Part shown: one piece after another, positions 28,919 to 37,533 of the stretch | How the letters are laid out: every line of letters starts with the position of its first letter | Numbering within the stretch: position 1 is the first letter of the stretch | Position numbers and translations under genes: made by a program | Assembly: GCF_014873915.1 (NCBI RefSeq) | Contig: NZ_JADBEJ010000004.1 | Location: 1,116,001 to 1,180,000, forward strand | DNA from: Amycolatopsis roodepoortensis | Lineage (GTDB): Bacteria > Actinomycetota > Actinomycetes > Mycobacteriales > Pseudonocardiaceae | Direction of reading: 5' to 3' | Length of the DNA: 64,000 bases | The notes under the pieces: model-generated | Seen by the model: only the letters and a program-made list of their open reading frames with translations | What the model was told of the DNA's origin: nothing | Databases searched by the model: none

Positions 28919-29253
28919 TGGGTCGTTCCCTTTCCCAAGACGTCGAGGAGCTCGACAACCACTCCACTACGTCCTTCGTCTCGATGCGCGCTTCGGCACA
29001 CCTCTAGAAGTCCGACACCCGCAGCCAGCGCCATCGTCACGGTTCCAGGCCGTACCTCTCCTGGTTCCGCTTCCCCGACGTGCACTGACGTGACTGTGGG
29101 CGTAACAGCCGAAAACCGCTTGAGCGGGTCCCGACCGGCACGATCACGGGACAGTAACGAACCTCGCCGGGTTGCGCAAACACCGCCCGGAGTGTCGTGA
29201 CGTTGGTCACTCATCAGAGTGGACCATTGCTGATCACTAATGTCGCAATCCGT
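28919..29253 (-). other. Long 5' region of rpfB
   Basis: This 335-bp gap between rpfB and tatD should contain the rpfB promoter and leader. On the minus strand a small hairpin CCGC-TCAA-GCGG followed by TTTT is at about 29113-29128. I looked for the ydaO (cyclic di-AMP) riboswitch signature, known before some rpf genes, and did not see it. An ORF of 99 codons ending in a 4-bp overlap with rpfB is present but not convincing. Confidence 0.4.
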
Positions 29254-30090
29254 TCAACCGGTCGTGACTGTCGGCAATCCGAAGACCCGCTCGGCGGTCG
29301 TTCGCACGGATTCGGCGACCTCGTGTACTGCCTCGCCCCTGAGCGAGGCGAGGTGCCGAACCGTGTAGGCGGCGCAGTAGGGCTCGTTCGGACGTCCGCG
29401 GAACGGATGCGGGGTCAGGAACGGAGCGTCCGTTTCGACGAGGTACTGGTCCGCCGGGACGATCCGTGCCGCCTCGTGGAGTCCGCGGGCGTTACGGAAG
29501 CTGACCGTGCCGGCGAACGAAAGCACGTATCCCGCGTCGACGCATCGGCGCGCGATGTGCTCGTCTCCGGAGAAACAATGGAAGACGACCTGCTCGGGCG
29601 CTCCCTCTTCTTCCAGGATCCGGAGGACGTCGTCGTGGGCGTCTCGATCGTGGATCATCAGTGGTTTGCCGATCCGCTTGGCGAGATCGATATGCCACCG
29701 GAAGGCGTCCTGCTGTGCGTCGTGGGGCGAGTAGTCCCAGTAGTAGTCGAGGCCGGTCTCGCCGACCGCGACCACTCTGGACTCGTTGGCGAGACGCTCC
29801 ACTTCGGATTTCTCGGGCTCGCCGAAATCCTTGGTACGCGTGGGATGGATCGCGACGGCGGCCCAGACCCGCGGGTCCCAAGTGGACGCTTGCGCGGCCC
29901 AGCGAGCGGCCGCGAGATCGTCCGCGACGGTGATGACCCGGGAGACACCGGCGCGTTCGGCGCGGTCGACCATGGCTGTCACATCAGCCGCGGTGACCGC
30001 GCCGCACGCGTCGAGGTGGGTATGCGCGTCCACCACCGAAACCGGCAACCTGTCCGGGATCGGCGGCAGTTCCTTCTTCTCCGCACCCAT
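29254..30090 (-). CDS. TatD-family metal-dependent hydrolase / DNase
   Basis: TIM-barrel nuclease of the TatD family, 278 residues. Metal ligands and motifs are visible: VVDAHTHLD near the start, VAVGETGLDYYWDYS, PLMIHDRDAHDD, VVFHCFSGD and LVETDAPFLTPHP. The long upstream frame is the antisense-like part of metG, so the start ATG 30090 (MGAEKKELPPIPDRLPVS) was chosen. It lies 7 bp after metG, forming the metG-tatD pair conserved in many bacteria. Substrate in vivo is uncertain; the family includes 3'-5' exonucleases and D-aminoacyl-tRNA-like hydrolases. Confidence 0.94.
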   Translation of the reverse strand: MGAEKKELPPIPDRLPVSVVDAHTHLDACGAVTAADVTAMVDRAERAGVSRVITVADDLAAARWAAQASTWDPRVWAAVAIHPTRTKDFGEPEKSEVERLANESRVVAVGETGLDYYWDYSPHDAQQDAFRWHIDLAKRIGKPLMIHDRDAHDDVLRILEEEGAPEQVVFHCFSGDEHIARRCVDAGYVLSFAGTVSFRNARGLHEAARIVPADQYLVETDAPFLTPHPFRGRPNEPYCAAYTVRHLASLRGEAVHEVAESVRTTAERVFGLPTVTTG

Positions 30091-30097
30091 CAGCTGA

Positions 30098-31891
30098 TCA
30101 CTTCGAGATCGGGGCCCATTCGGGACCGGTCTCGCCGAGTTCCGGGTCCAGCTTGGCGAACAGCGGGGTCGGCTTCTCCAGCGGCTTGCCGACCTCGATC
30201 GGCACGGACTTCCAGCGCGCCTGCTCGGCCTTGTAGTCCCCGGTGAGGATGGGGTTGATCCGGCCGGGGATGTCGAGGTCCTCGACTTCCTGAAGCTCGG
30301 GCTGGGCCGCCCAGACGCCGGTGCCACCGAGCGCCTCGTGCACCTTCTGCGCCGAGTGGGGCAGGAAGGGGGTCAGCAGCGTGTTGGCGTCCGAGACGAC
30401 CTGCAGAGCCGTGTGGAGGACGCTGTCGCGCCGGGCGGGGTCGTCCTTGAGCTTCCAGGGCTCCTGGTCCGACAGGTACCGGTTCGCGGCGGTGACCACG
30501 CGCATGGCCTCGCTCGCGGCGGCCTTGAACCGTGACCGCTGCAAGTGGGCGCCGGCGGTGTCGAACGCCTTACGGGAGAGCTCCTTGAGCTCCTCGTCGG
30601 CGGCCATGGGGGCGTCGGGGCGAGGAATGGCTCCGACGTTCTTGTGGGCCATCGAGATGGACCGGTTGACGAGGTTGCCCCACTCGTTGGCCAGCTCGAA
30701 GTTGGTCCGGCGGACGAACTCGTCCCAGGTGAAGTCGGTGTCCTGGGTCTCGGGGCCCGCGACCGAGATGAAGTACCGCAGCGTGTCCGGGCCGAAGTCG
30801 CGCAGGAAGTCGTGGACGTAGATGACCGTGCCGCGCGAGGTCGAGAACTTCGAGCCGCTCATGGTGAGGAACTCGCTGGAAACGATCTCGTCGGGCAGGT
30901 GCAGCTTGCCGTACTTGCCTGCGACGCCGCCTCGATCACCCTCGCCGTTGTGGCCGAAGAGCAGAGCGGGCCAGATCTGGGCGTGGAAGGTGATGTTGTC
31001 CTTGCCCATGAAGTAGTAGGAGCGGGCGTCCGGGTTGTTCCACCACTCCTGCCAGGCGTCCGGGTTGCCGGTGCGGCGCGCCCACTCGACGCTCGCCGAG
31101 AAGTACCCGATGACCGCGTCGAACCAGACGTAGAAGCGCTTGAGCGGCTGGTCGCGCCAGCCGTCCAGCGGGATCTTCACGCCCCAGTCGAGATCGCGGG
31201 TGATCGGCCGCGGCCGCATGTCGTCGATCAGGTTCTTCGTGAAATTGAGGACGTTCGGCCGCCAGTCGGTCTTGCTGGACAGCCACTTGCCGAGCGTCTC
31301 GACGAACGCGGTCAGATCGAGGAAGTAGTGCTCGGTCTCGACGAACTTCGGCGTTTCACCGTTGATCCGGGACTTCGGGTTGATCAGTTCGGCGGCGTCG
31401 AGCTGGTTGCCGCAGTTGTCGCACTGGTCGCCGCGGGCGCCGTCGTAGCCGCAGATCGGGCACGTGCCCTCGATGTACCGGTCGGGCAGCGTGCGGCCGG
31501 TCGACGGGCTGATCGCGCCCCGGGTCGTCTTGGGGACGACGTAGCCGTTGCGGTGCAGCGCGAGGAAGATCTGCTGCGTGACCTCGGCGTGGTTGCCCGT
31601 GGTGGTCCGGGTGAACAGGTCGTAGGTGAGGCCGAGCCCTTGCAGGTCCTGACCGATCTGGCGGGTGTACTTGTCGGCCGTCTGCTGGGAGGTCATGCCT
31701 TCTTTGTCGGCCTGGACGGTGATCGGGGTGCCGTGTTCGTCGGTACCGGACACCATGAGCACCCGGTTGCCGGCCATTCGCTGGTAGCGGGAGAAGACGT
31801 CGGACGGGACGCCGAATCCGGACACGTGGCCGATGTGGCGGGGGCCGTTGGCGTAGGGCCAGGCCACCGCAGTCAACACTGGGGTGCTCAT
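30098..31891 (-). CDS. metG: Methionyl-tRNA synthetase
   Basis: Class I aminoacyl-tRNA synthetase that charges methionine onto initiator and elongator tRNA-Met. The 597-residue protein has the HIGH motif in [11 protein letters not shown], a four-cysteine zinc knuckle ([18 protein letters not shown]), the active-site segment [12 protein letters not shown], and the KMSKS-like loop KFSTSRG. There is no C-terminal tRNA-binding (OB) domain, which matches the shorter MetG type. It heads the leftward metG-tatD operon; divergent from a PadR regulator with about 60 bp between them. Confidence 0.98.
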   Translation of the reverse strand: MSTPVLTAVAWPYANGPRHIGHVSGFGVPSDVFSRYQRMAGNRVLMVSGTDEHGTPITVQADKEGMTSQQTADKYTRQIGQDLQGLGLTYDLFTRTTTGNHAEVTQQIFLALHRNGYVVPKTTRGAISPSTGRTLPDRYIEGTCPICGYDGARGDQCDNCGNQLDAAELINPKSRINGETPKFVETEHYFLDLTAFVETLGKWLSSKTDWRPNVLNFTKNLIDDMRPRPITRDLDWGVKIPLDGWRDQPLKRFYVWFDAVIGYFSASVEWARRTGNPDAWQEWWNNPDARSYYFMGKDNITFHAQIWPALLFGHNGEGDRGGVAGKYGKLHLPDEIVSSEFLTMSGSKFSTSRGTVIYVHDFLRDFGPDTLRYFISVAGPETQDTDFTWDEFVRRTNFELANEWGNLVNRSISMAHKNVGAIPRPDAPMAADEELKELSRKAFDTAGAHLQRSRFKAAASEAMRVVTAANRYLSDQEPWKLKDDPARRDSVLHTALQVVSDANTLLTPFLPHSAQKVHEALGGTGVWAAQPELQEVEDLDIPGRINPILTGDYKAEQARWKSVPIEVGKPLEKPTPLFAKLDPELGETGPEWAPISK

Positions 31892-31953
31892 GCTTGTTTA
31901 GCCTACGGACGTCGTCCAAGGCATTGTTGTCCGGGAGAGGATCGGAGGCCTCG

Positions 31954-32550
31954 GTGTCCGCCACGCGTCTGCTGGTGCTGGGTGTCGTGCGCATGTACGG
32001 GAAGGCACACGGCTATCAGGTCCGGCGCGAGCTTCTTTCGTGGGCGGCGGACAAGTGGGGCAACGTCCAGCCGGGGTCGATCTATCACGCGCTGAAGAAG
32101 ATGACCACCGAAGGCCTTCTGGAACAGGTCGAGGACGCCGAGCCGGGCGGCGGGCCCGATCGGGTCGCCTACAGGCTGACCGAAGACGGCGAGACCGAGT
32201 TCCTCGTGCAACTCGGCAGGGCGTTGTCGAGCGACGACGCGACCGGGTACTCGCTGTCGGCGGCGGTCACTTTCATGCCGACCCTTCCCCGCGCACAGGT
32301 GCTGGCCCTGCTGAAACAGCAGTTGGCGAACATGGAAGCGCACGCCCAATCGACTCATTACGCCCGTGAACACGCCGTCGACCTGGGGAAGCCGCCGCAC
32401 GTGAGCGAGCTGTACCGCCTATGGAGCGCGCACGCGGAAGCGAACGTGACCTGGATGCGGGATTTGATCGGCCGTCTCGAAGCCGGCGAGTACGTGATGG
32501 CAGGCGAAGGCGAAGACGACGAAAACGTGTTCGGCGCGCCGCCCAAGTAA
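31954..32550 (+). CDS. PadR-family transcriptional regulator of the adjacent ABC exporter
   Basis: Winged-helix repressor of 198 residues. The PadR N-terminal domain spans about 5-85 (LVLGVVRMYGKAHGYQVRRE, then GSIYHALKKMTTEGLLEQV), and a C-terminal helical dimerisation domain follows. GTG 31954 was chosen because GGAGGC lies upstream and the family starts there; a longer frame exists. The gene is followed by two copies of a palindrome (32548 and 32599), the first overlapping its own stop codon, then the ABC exporter genes. PadR proteins of this kind typically release such operators when a drug binds. Confidence 0.92.
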   Translation: MSATRLLVLGVVRMYGKAHGYQVRRELLSWAADKWGNVQPGSIYHALKKMTTEGLLEQVEDAEPGGGPDRVAYRLTEDGETEFLVQLGRALSSDDATGYSLSAAVTFMPTLPRAQVLALLKQQLANMEAHAQSTHYAREHAVDLGKPPHVSELYRLWSAHAEANVTWMRDLIGRLEAGEYVMAGEGEDDENVFGAPPK

Positions 32551-32563
32551 TCAAATTTGACTA
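32548..32563. promoter_or_regulatory. PadR-type operator, copy 1
   Basis: TAATCAAATTTGACTA, an imperfect palindrome that overlaps the stop codon of the PadR gene. It is nearly identical to the second copy 51 bp downstream (close to five helical turns). Confidence 0.7.
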
Positions 32564-32598
32564 CGGAACGACTCCTAGGGCACAGTGCGTCCTGCCAC

Positions 32599-32614
32599 TA
32601 GTCAAACTTGACTA
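32599..32614. promoter_or_regulatory. PadR-type operator, copy 2
   Basis: TAGTCAAACTTGACTA, perfect 7-bp arms around AC, placed 24 bp before the ABC ATPase start. It should lie at or beside the exporter promoter. Confidence 0.75.
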
Positions 32615-32637
32615 GATGGGCGTCGAAAGGAGTAGAC

Positions 32638-33648
32638 ATGATCAAGGCACGCGGCCTTGAGCGGCGTTTTCGCCGCAAGGGCCGCAATGGGGGCGAGGTC
32701 CACGCCGTCAAAGGCGTCGATCTCGACGTGTCGGCCGGGGAACTGGTCGGCTTCCTCGGACCGAACGGCGCGGGGAAGACCACGACCCTGCGCATGCTGA
32801 CGACGCTGCTCAAGCCCACCGCCGGTGAGGCGACGGTCGGCGGCTGCGACCTGCTCGCCGACCCCCTGGGGGTGCGTCGGCGAATCGGCTATGTCGCCCA
32901 GGGCGGCGGCACCGCGCCGGCGAGCAAGGTCATCGAGGAGATCGAGTTCCAGGGCAGGCTGTACCGGATGAGCAAGGCGGACGCGCTCGCACGCGGGGCC
33001 GTCCTCGCCGAGCAACTGGACCTGGCCGGGCTCGACCAGCGGATGACCTCGACCCTGTCGGGCGGGCAGCGCCGCCGTCTCGACATCGCGCTCGGGCTGA
33101 TCCACTCACCCGGTCTCGTCTTCCTCGACGAGCCCTCGACGGGCCTCGACCCGCAGAGCCGGGCGAACCTCTGGGACCACATCCGGCGGCTGCGCGACGA
33201 GCAGGGCGTCACGGTCTTCCTGACCACGCACTACCTCGACGAGGCCGACGCGCTCTCGGACCGGCTGATCGTCATCGACGACGGGAAGATCGTCGCCGAA
33301 GGCACGCCGGACTCGTTGAAGGCGCGGGTTTCCGGCGACAGCGTCGTCATCGGGGTCTCACCGGAGTCTGCGGGCGAGACCGCGGAGGTCGCGGGCCGTC
33401 TCGAAGGGGCACACGAGCTGACCGTCACCGACGGCACCGTGCGGTTCCGCGTCCCGCGCGGCGACACCGCGATGCCCGAACTGCTTCGGGCGCTGGACGC
33501 GCGTGGCATCGCGATGGCGTCCATGCAGGTGCACCGGCCGACGCTCGACGACGTCTTCCTCACTTTGACGGGCAGGAGCCTGCGAGACGCCGAAGAAGGC
33601 GGATCGGCCGACGCCGCGGCGGAGAAGGAGGCCACGCATGTTGCATGA
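32638..33648 (+). CDS. Daunorubicin-type (DrrA-like) ABC exporter ATPase
   Basis: ATPase subunit (336 residues) of an ABC-2 drug or lipid exporter. Walker A GPNGAGKTTTLRML, signature LSGGQRRRLDIAL, Walker B LVFLDEPSTGLD, H-switch TTHYLDEADALSDR. The DrrA-type C-terminal domain (about 230-320) ends with the family segment RPTLDDVFLTLTGRSL. ATG 32638 was chosen because AAGGAG lies seven bases upstream. It overlaps the permease gene by 11 bp. Substrate unknown; two PadR operators just upstream imply induction by a xenobiotic. Confidence 0.94.
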   Translation: MIKARGLERRFRRKGRNGGEVHAVKGVDLDVSAGELVGFLGPNGAGKTTTLRMLTTLLKPTAGEATVGGCDLLADPLGVRRRIGYVAQGGGTAPASKVIEEIEFQGRLYRMSKADALARGAVLAEQLDLAGLDQRMTSTLSGGQRRRLDIALGLIHSPGLVFLDEPSTGLDPQSRANLWDHIRRLRDEQGVTVFLTTHYLDEADALSDRLIVIDDGKIVAEGTPDSLKARVSGDSVVIGVSPESAGETAEVAGRLEGAHELTVTDGTVRFRVPRGDTAMPELLRALDARGIAMASMQVHRPTLDDVFLTLTGRSLRDAEEGGSADAAAEKEATHVA

Positions 33649-34402
33649 CACCTGGTTGATCTTCCGCCGCGACATGCTCGCGGCGTTGCGCAACCCGACG
33701 TGGCTGGCCATCGGCGTGATGCAGCCGCTGCTCTATTTGTTCTTCTTCGGCCCGCTTCTGGTGAAGTCGCTCAACGCGCAAGGCCTGTCCGATGTGGACG
33801 GCTGGATGATCTTCACCCCGGCGATCATCGCGCAGCTCGCGCTGTTCGGCAGCTCTTTCGTCGGGTTCGGGCTCCTCGCGGAGTACCGGATGGGCGTGGT
33901 CGAGCGGATGCGGGTCACGCCGGTGAGCCGGGTGGCGCTGTTGCTGGGCAAGGTCCTCGCCAACGCGCTGCAGACCATCGTCCAGGCCCTGCTCATCATC
34001 GCGCTGGCGTATCTGGTCTTCGACTTGAACGCGCCGTTCGGTGGTGTGGTGCTCTGCCTGGCGATCGTCTTCCTTCTGGCGATCACCTTGGCGTCGTGCT
34101 CGTACGCGCTGGCGTTGACGCTCAAGAGCGAAGATTCCTTCCCGGCTCTGCTCAACGCGGTTCTCATGCCGCTGCTGCTGCTTTCCGGAATCCTGATCCC
34201 GATCACCGCGGGCTCGGCGCCGGAGTGGCTGTACACGATTTCCCGCATCAATCCGTTCCGGCACGTGGTGGACGTCGAGCGGAACAGTTTCCGCGGTGAC
34301 TTCTCGATGGACGCTCTGTTCACCGGGAGTGTCGTGGTGCTGGTCATGGCCGTTCTGGCCATCTGGTGGGGCTCGCGGACGTTCCAACGCGAAAACGCCT
34401 GA
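33638..34402 (+). CDS. ABC-2 type exporter permease (DrrB-like)
   Basis: Membrane subunit of 254 residues with six predicted transmembrane helices. It begins LHDTWLIFRRDMLAALRNP, has the hydrophobic LFFFGPLLVKSL region, a GMLAEYRMGVVERMRVTPVS type cytoplasmic loop and the ABC-2 signature region ALLNAVLMPLLLLSGILIPI. It ends RTFQRENA. Overlap with the ATPase gene and shared regulation make it part of one two-gene exporter. A terminator-like hairpin follows. Confidence 0.94.
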   Translation: MLHDTWLIFRRDMLAALRNPTWLAIGVMQPLLYLFFFGPLLVKSLNAQGLSDVDGWMIFTPAIIAQLALFGSSFVGFGLLAEYRMGVVERMRVTPVSRVALLLGKVLANALQTIVQALLIIALAYLVFDLNAPFGGVVLCLAIVFLLAITLASCSYALALTLKSEDSFPALLNAVLMPLLLLSGILIPITAGSAPEWLYTISRINPFRHVVDVERNSFRGDFSMDALFTGSVVVLVMAVLAIWWGSRTFQRENA

Positions 34403-34412
34403 GACACGCTGT

Positions 34413-34463
34413 ACCGAAAGGTCACCTTGCGGCCGCTCCGCGGACGTAGGGTGACCTTTCGGT
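34413..34463 (+). terminator. Hairpin terminator after the ABC exporter
   Basis: Perfect 14-bp arms ACCGAAAGGTCACC (34413-34426) and GGTGACCTTTCGGT (34450-34463) with an inner GCGG/CCGC stem. The AAAGGT...ACCTTT edge resembles the hairpin family at 13293, 42345 and 47943. Confidence 0.75.
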
Positions 34464-34488
34464 CGTACTGGGGCGAAATTCGAGGCAG

Positions 34489-35109
34489 GTGAGTTCGATC
34501 GACCCGGAAGGTGAGCACGGCGTCACCCTGTCCCACCGCGAGACGGTGACGGACTGGGCGGCGGTGCGTGGCGCCGACATCCGATTCGCTTCGGTCACCG
34601 TCACCGAAAACACCAACTGGCGGGACGCCGCGGCGGAACGCAATCTCACCGGCGCGCAGCACGCCGGTATCCACACCGGCGCACGGCACTACGCCCGTCC
34701 CGGCGCCGTCCACGACCAGGCCGACCATTTCGTGCGGACGGCGAGCGTGCTCGGCGCCTTCTCCCCCGGGTCGCTCGCACCCGCGCTCGAGGTAGAGGCA
34801 CCCAGCGTCGACGACCGGTTCATCAAGGCGTGGATCAAGCACGTCAGGAACGCGGCGCGGGTCGAACGCGTGCTGGTGTACGCGGGGCTCGACTGCTGGA
34901 CGAACCGCTTGCACCCGGACAAGTGGGCGGACAGCGAAGTGGTGTTGTGGCTGGTCAGGCACAACGAGATCCCCGGCAGACCGGGATGGTTCCACTCGCG
35001 GCTGGGCTTGCATCAGCACGGTTTCGGCACCGGGCTGCCCGGTGTGGACGGACCGATCGCGCAGGACACGGTGGTCTACCCGTTCAAGCTCACGGATGTG
35101 CTTTTGTAG
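34489..35109 (+). CDS. Divergent GH25-like (lysozyme-fold) protein
   Basis: A 206-residue protein with the order of elements of glycoside hydrolase family 25 muramidases: a first strand EHGVTLSHRE, DWAAVRGADIRFASVTVTE, AGIHTGARHYARP, the ALEVEAP strand and VLVYAGLDCW. The catalytic motifs are altered: the usual N-terminal Asp (IDVS) is Thr (VTLS), and LDxE is LEVE. No signal peptide is visible, which is unusual for a cell-wall enzyme. It could be a cytoplasmic or inactive relative. Start GTG 34489 has GAGGCAGG upstream. Confidence 0.65.
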   Translation: MSSIDPEGEHGVTLSHRETVTDWAAVRGADIRFASVTVTENTNWRDAAAERNLTGAQHAGIHTGARHYARPGAVHDQADHFVRTASVLGAFSPGSLAPALEVEAPSVDDRFIKAWIKHVRNAARVERVLVYAGLDCWTNRLHPDKWADSEVVLWLVRHNEIPGRPGWFHSRLGLHQHGFGTGLPGVDGPIAQDTVVYPFKLTDVLL

Positions 35110-35218
35110 TGCCCATTGCGTGACGACGGGTGTGCACGACGTCACCGCGTGGTCGCGGATCTCACTTTCCGACCGGCGCGGGTTGCGTTTCCGGCGGTCC
35201 GAACGGTGACAATGTCGC

Positions 35219-36496
35219 GTGCGGTTGATGTGCCGGAGGCTGCGGACGGACGTCGGGCCCGAACGGGCACTGGCGGTCCTCGGTGCACGCGCCGAGAAGC
35301 TCGGGCTCGCACCGCCCGCCGCACTGTGCGGAGAGTGGTTCTCCTCGCGCGCGGTCATCGCGCTGAACGCTTCCCTGGCTCCTGTGCGGAACGTGGCGGA
35401 AGCATTCGCGATCCCGACCCGGCTGCCCGAAGTTCGGGACGCGATACCCGGCGCGGTCGGCGGCGGCTGGTTCGGTTACCTGGGTTATGACCTGACCGAT
35501 CCCTCCGGCCGGTCCGGGGCGCTTCCTCCGGCCGCCTGGGGCTGGGTCGATCGGGTTCTCCGCCTGGACGCGGACGGCTCGTGGTGGTTCGAAGCCCTGG
35601 TTCACGACGGCGATCCGGATCCGATCGGGGAAGTGGCCGCGGTGGAATCCGCGCTCGCCGAGGTTCCCGAAGCGACGACTTGGAGTTCCGGCCCGTTGTC
35701 GCGCCCACTCCCGTCGGAGCACTACGACGCGGTCAAAGCCTGCGTGCACGCGATCGAAGCCGGTGAACTGTTCCAGGCGAACATCTGCGCTCGTTTCAGC
35801 GGACGGTTCACCGGCGACCCGATCGCGTTGTTCGCCGAGGGCGCGCGTCGCCTGGGAGCACGCCGGGCCGCGTTCCTCAGCGGCGGCTGGGGCTCGATCG
35901 TGTCGTTCTCCCCTGAGCTTTTCCTTGCCAGGCACGGGCGACTCGTCCGGTCCACACCGATCAAGGGCACCCTGCCGCGGCGGAACGCCTCCGACGCGCA
36001 TCTCGCGCAGCGGCTGCGGGAATCCACCAAGGACGTCGCCGAGAACGTGATGATCACCGATCTCGTCCGCAACGATCTCGGGCGGGTGTGCGCCACCGGC
36101 ACCGTGCGGGTTCCCGAATTGCTCGCGGTCCGGCCAGCGCCGGGGGTCTGGCATCTGGAGTCCACTGTGGAGGGATCGCTCGCCGGCGGCGTCGACGACG
36201 CGGCGCTGCTGGCGGCCACCTTCCCGCCGGGCTCGGTCACGGGTGCGCCGAAGATCCGCGCGCTGGATCTGATCGCCGAACTGGAACCGGCCGCGCGTGG
36301 CGTCTACACCGGCGCGATCGGGCTCGCTTCGCCGATCGCCGGAATGGAACTCAACGTCGCGATCAGAACCTTCGAAATCCACGAAGGCACGATCACGCTG
36401 GGAGTCGGCGGCGGGATCACCGCCGACTCCGACAGCGAAGCGGAATGGCAGGAATGCCTGCACAAGTCCGCTCCGCTGGAGCGCCTGCTCGGCTGA
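35219..36496 (+). CDS. pabB: Aminodeoxychorismate synthase component I
   Basis: Converts chorismate and ammonia to 4-amino-4-deoxychorismate for folate synthesis. The 425-residue protein has the chorismate-binding fold with ELFQANICARFSG, SFSPELFLARHGRL, the PIKGT motif (TPIKGTLPRR) that distinguishes PabB from TrpE (PIAGT), and GSVTGAPKIRALDLI. A shorter N-terminal domain precedes. It corresponds to Rv1005c in the M. tuberculosis order. GTG 35219 lies five bases after a GACAAT hexamer, consistent with a leaderless mRNA. No pabA is adjacent. Confidence 0.95.
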   Translation: MRLMCRRLRTDVGPERALAVLGARAEKLGLAPPAALCGEWFSSRAVIALNASLAPVRNVAEAFAIPTRLPEVRDAIPGAVGGGWFGYLGYDLTDPSGRSGALPPAAWGWVDRVLRLDADGSWWFEALVHDGDPDPIGEVAAVESALAEVPEATTWSSGPLSRPLPSEHYDAVKACVHAIEAGELFQANICARFSGRFTGDPIALFAEGARRLGARRAAFLSGGWGSIVSFSPELFLARHGRLVRSTPIKGTLPRRNASDAHLAQRLRESTKDVAENVMITDLVRNDLGRVCATGTVRVPELLAVRPAPGVWHLESTVEGSLAGGVDDAALLAATFPPGSVTGAPKIRALDLIAELEPAARGVYTGAIGLASPIAGMELNVAIRTFEIHEGTITLGVGGGITADSDSEAEWQECLHKSAPLERLLG

Positions 36497-36498
36497 AA

Positions 36499-37458
36499 CT
36501 ACTTGGTGGGGTCCAGCAGCAGCTTGCCCATCGTGCCGCGCGAGCGCAGGGCCTCATGGGCGGCGCGCGCGTCGGACAGCGCGTACTCACCGCCGGCGAT
36601 GGCGCGGACCCGGCCAGCGAGCGCCAGCTCGAAAAGCTCGTCGAGCGTGCGCCCGAAGACGTTCCCGGGGAGCTTGAAGGCGTGCGGCAGCCACATCCCG
36701 GCAACGGTGGTGCTGTGCCCGAGAAGGTTGCGGGCTTCGATCGGTTTCGGGTTCTCGCGGCTGGCCATGCCGTAGAACGCGAGGCGGCCGAACGGTGCGA
36801 GGGCTGCGATGCTCTGGTCCGTGACCGCGCCGCCGGTCATGTCGAGCACGATGTCGACGCGTTTGCCGCCGTTCGCCTCACGAAGCGCGTCCGTCATGTT
36901 CTCGGCGCGCGAATCGATGGCGACATCGGCGCCGAGTTCGAGGGCGAGCGCGCGCTTCTCGTCGCTGCTGGCGGTCGCGATGACCCGGCCCGCTCCCCAA
37001 GCCTTCGCCAGCTGCACGGCGATGGAGCCGACCCCGCCCGCGGCCGCGTGCACGACGACGGATTCGCCGGGTTCGAGGTGGGCGCTCTTGCGCAGCAGGA
37101 GCGACGCGGTGGTGCCCTGGATGATGAAGGAGAGCGCGGTCAGGTCGTCGACGCCGTCCGGCACGCCGAAGCTGGTGACCTCGTCGGCGACCGCTCGCTC
37201 GGCGTAACCGCCGCCACCGTTGAGCAGCGCGACGACTCGCTTGCCGTCCGCGGTGCGGCCGACGATCTCGCCGCCGGGGACGAGCGGCAGCTTGCTCGGG
37301 GCGAGATACGAGTTCTCGGCCTGGTGGGTGTCGGCGTAGTTGACACCGATCCGATCGACCTCGACCAGCTGCTGACCTGGGCCCGGGACGGGATCGGGGA
37401 GGTCGACGAGGTTGAGCACCTCGGGTCCGCCGAACTCGGTCACCTGTACTGCGCGCAT
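36499..37458 (-). CDS. Quinone oxidoreductase-like MDR-family dehydrogenase
   Basis: NADPH-dependent zinc-free oxidoreductase of the medium-chain dehydrogenase family, 319 residues. The start MRAVQVTEFGGPEVL is typical of quinone reductases; the dinucleotide site is HAAAGGVGSIAVQLAKAWGA. No zinc-ligand Cys cluster is visible. ATG 37458 was chosen because GAGGAGG is six bases upstream; an ATG at 37464 touches that site. It is divergent from the QsdR-type regulator, with a shared operator region between, so it is likely the regulated gene. Substrate unknown (quinones or electrophiles are typical). Confidence 0.93.
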   Translation of the reverse strand: MRAVQVTEFGGPEVLNLVDLPDPVPGPGQQLVEVDRIGVNYADTHQAENSYLAPSKLPLVPGGEIVGRTADGKRVVALLNGGGGYAERAVADEVTSFGVPDGVDDLTALSFIIQGTTASLLLRKSAHLEPGESVVVHAAAGGVGSIAVQLAKAWGAGRVIATASSDEKRALALELGADVAIDSRAENMTDALREANGGKRVDIVLDMTGGAVTDQSIAALAPFGRLAFYGMASRENPKPIEARNLLGHSTTVAGMWLPHAFKLPGNVFGRTLDELFELALAGRVRAIAGGEYALSDARAAHEALRSRGTMGKLLLDPTK

Positions 37459-37478
37459 CCGCATCCTCCTCGTCGAGA

Positions 37479-37530
37479 TGAGACATTCTTGCATATGTCT
37501 CATGGGTGAGACATGCCGTGATATGTTTCA
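37479..37530. promoter_or_regulatory. Operator array between the quinone reductase and its regulator
   Basis: A TGAGACAT box (37479-37486), then the perfect palindrome ATGTCTCA-TGGG-TGAGACAT (37495-37514), then ATGTTTCA (37523-37530). The third copy overlaps the regulator's -10 element, so binding would shut off both divergent promoters. Confidence 0.75.
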
Positions 37531-37533
37531 CTC

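Noticed and set aside
28915..29214. A 99-codon ORF overlapping the rpfB start by 4 bp
   Set aside because: The stop-start overlap is tempting, but the start has no ribosome-binding site, the sequence matches no family I know, and the region is better explained as rpfB leader. Conservation in relatives would change this view.
28919..29253. A ydaO-type cyclic di-AMP riboswitch before rpfB
   Set aside because: Searched because such switches precede rpf genes in other actinobacteria. I did not find the conserved aptamer segments on the minus strand.
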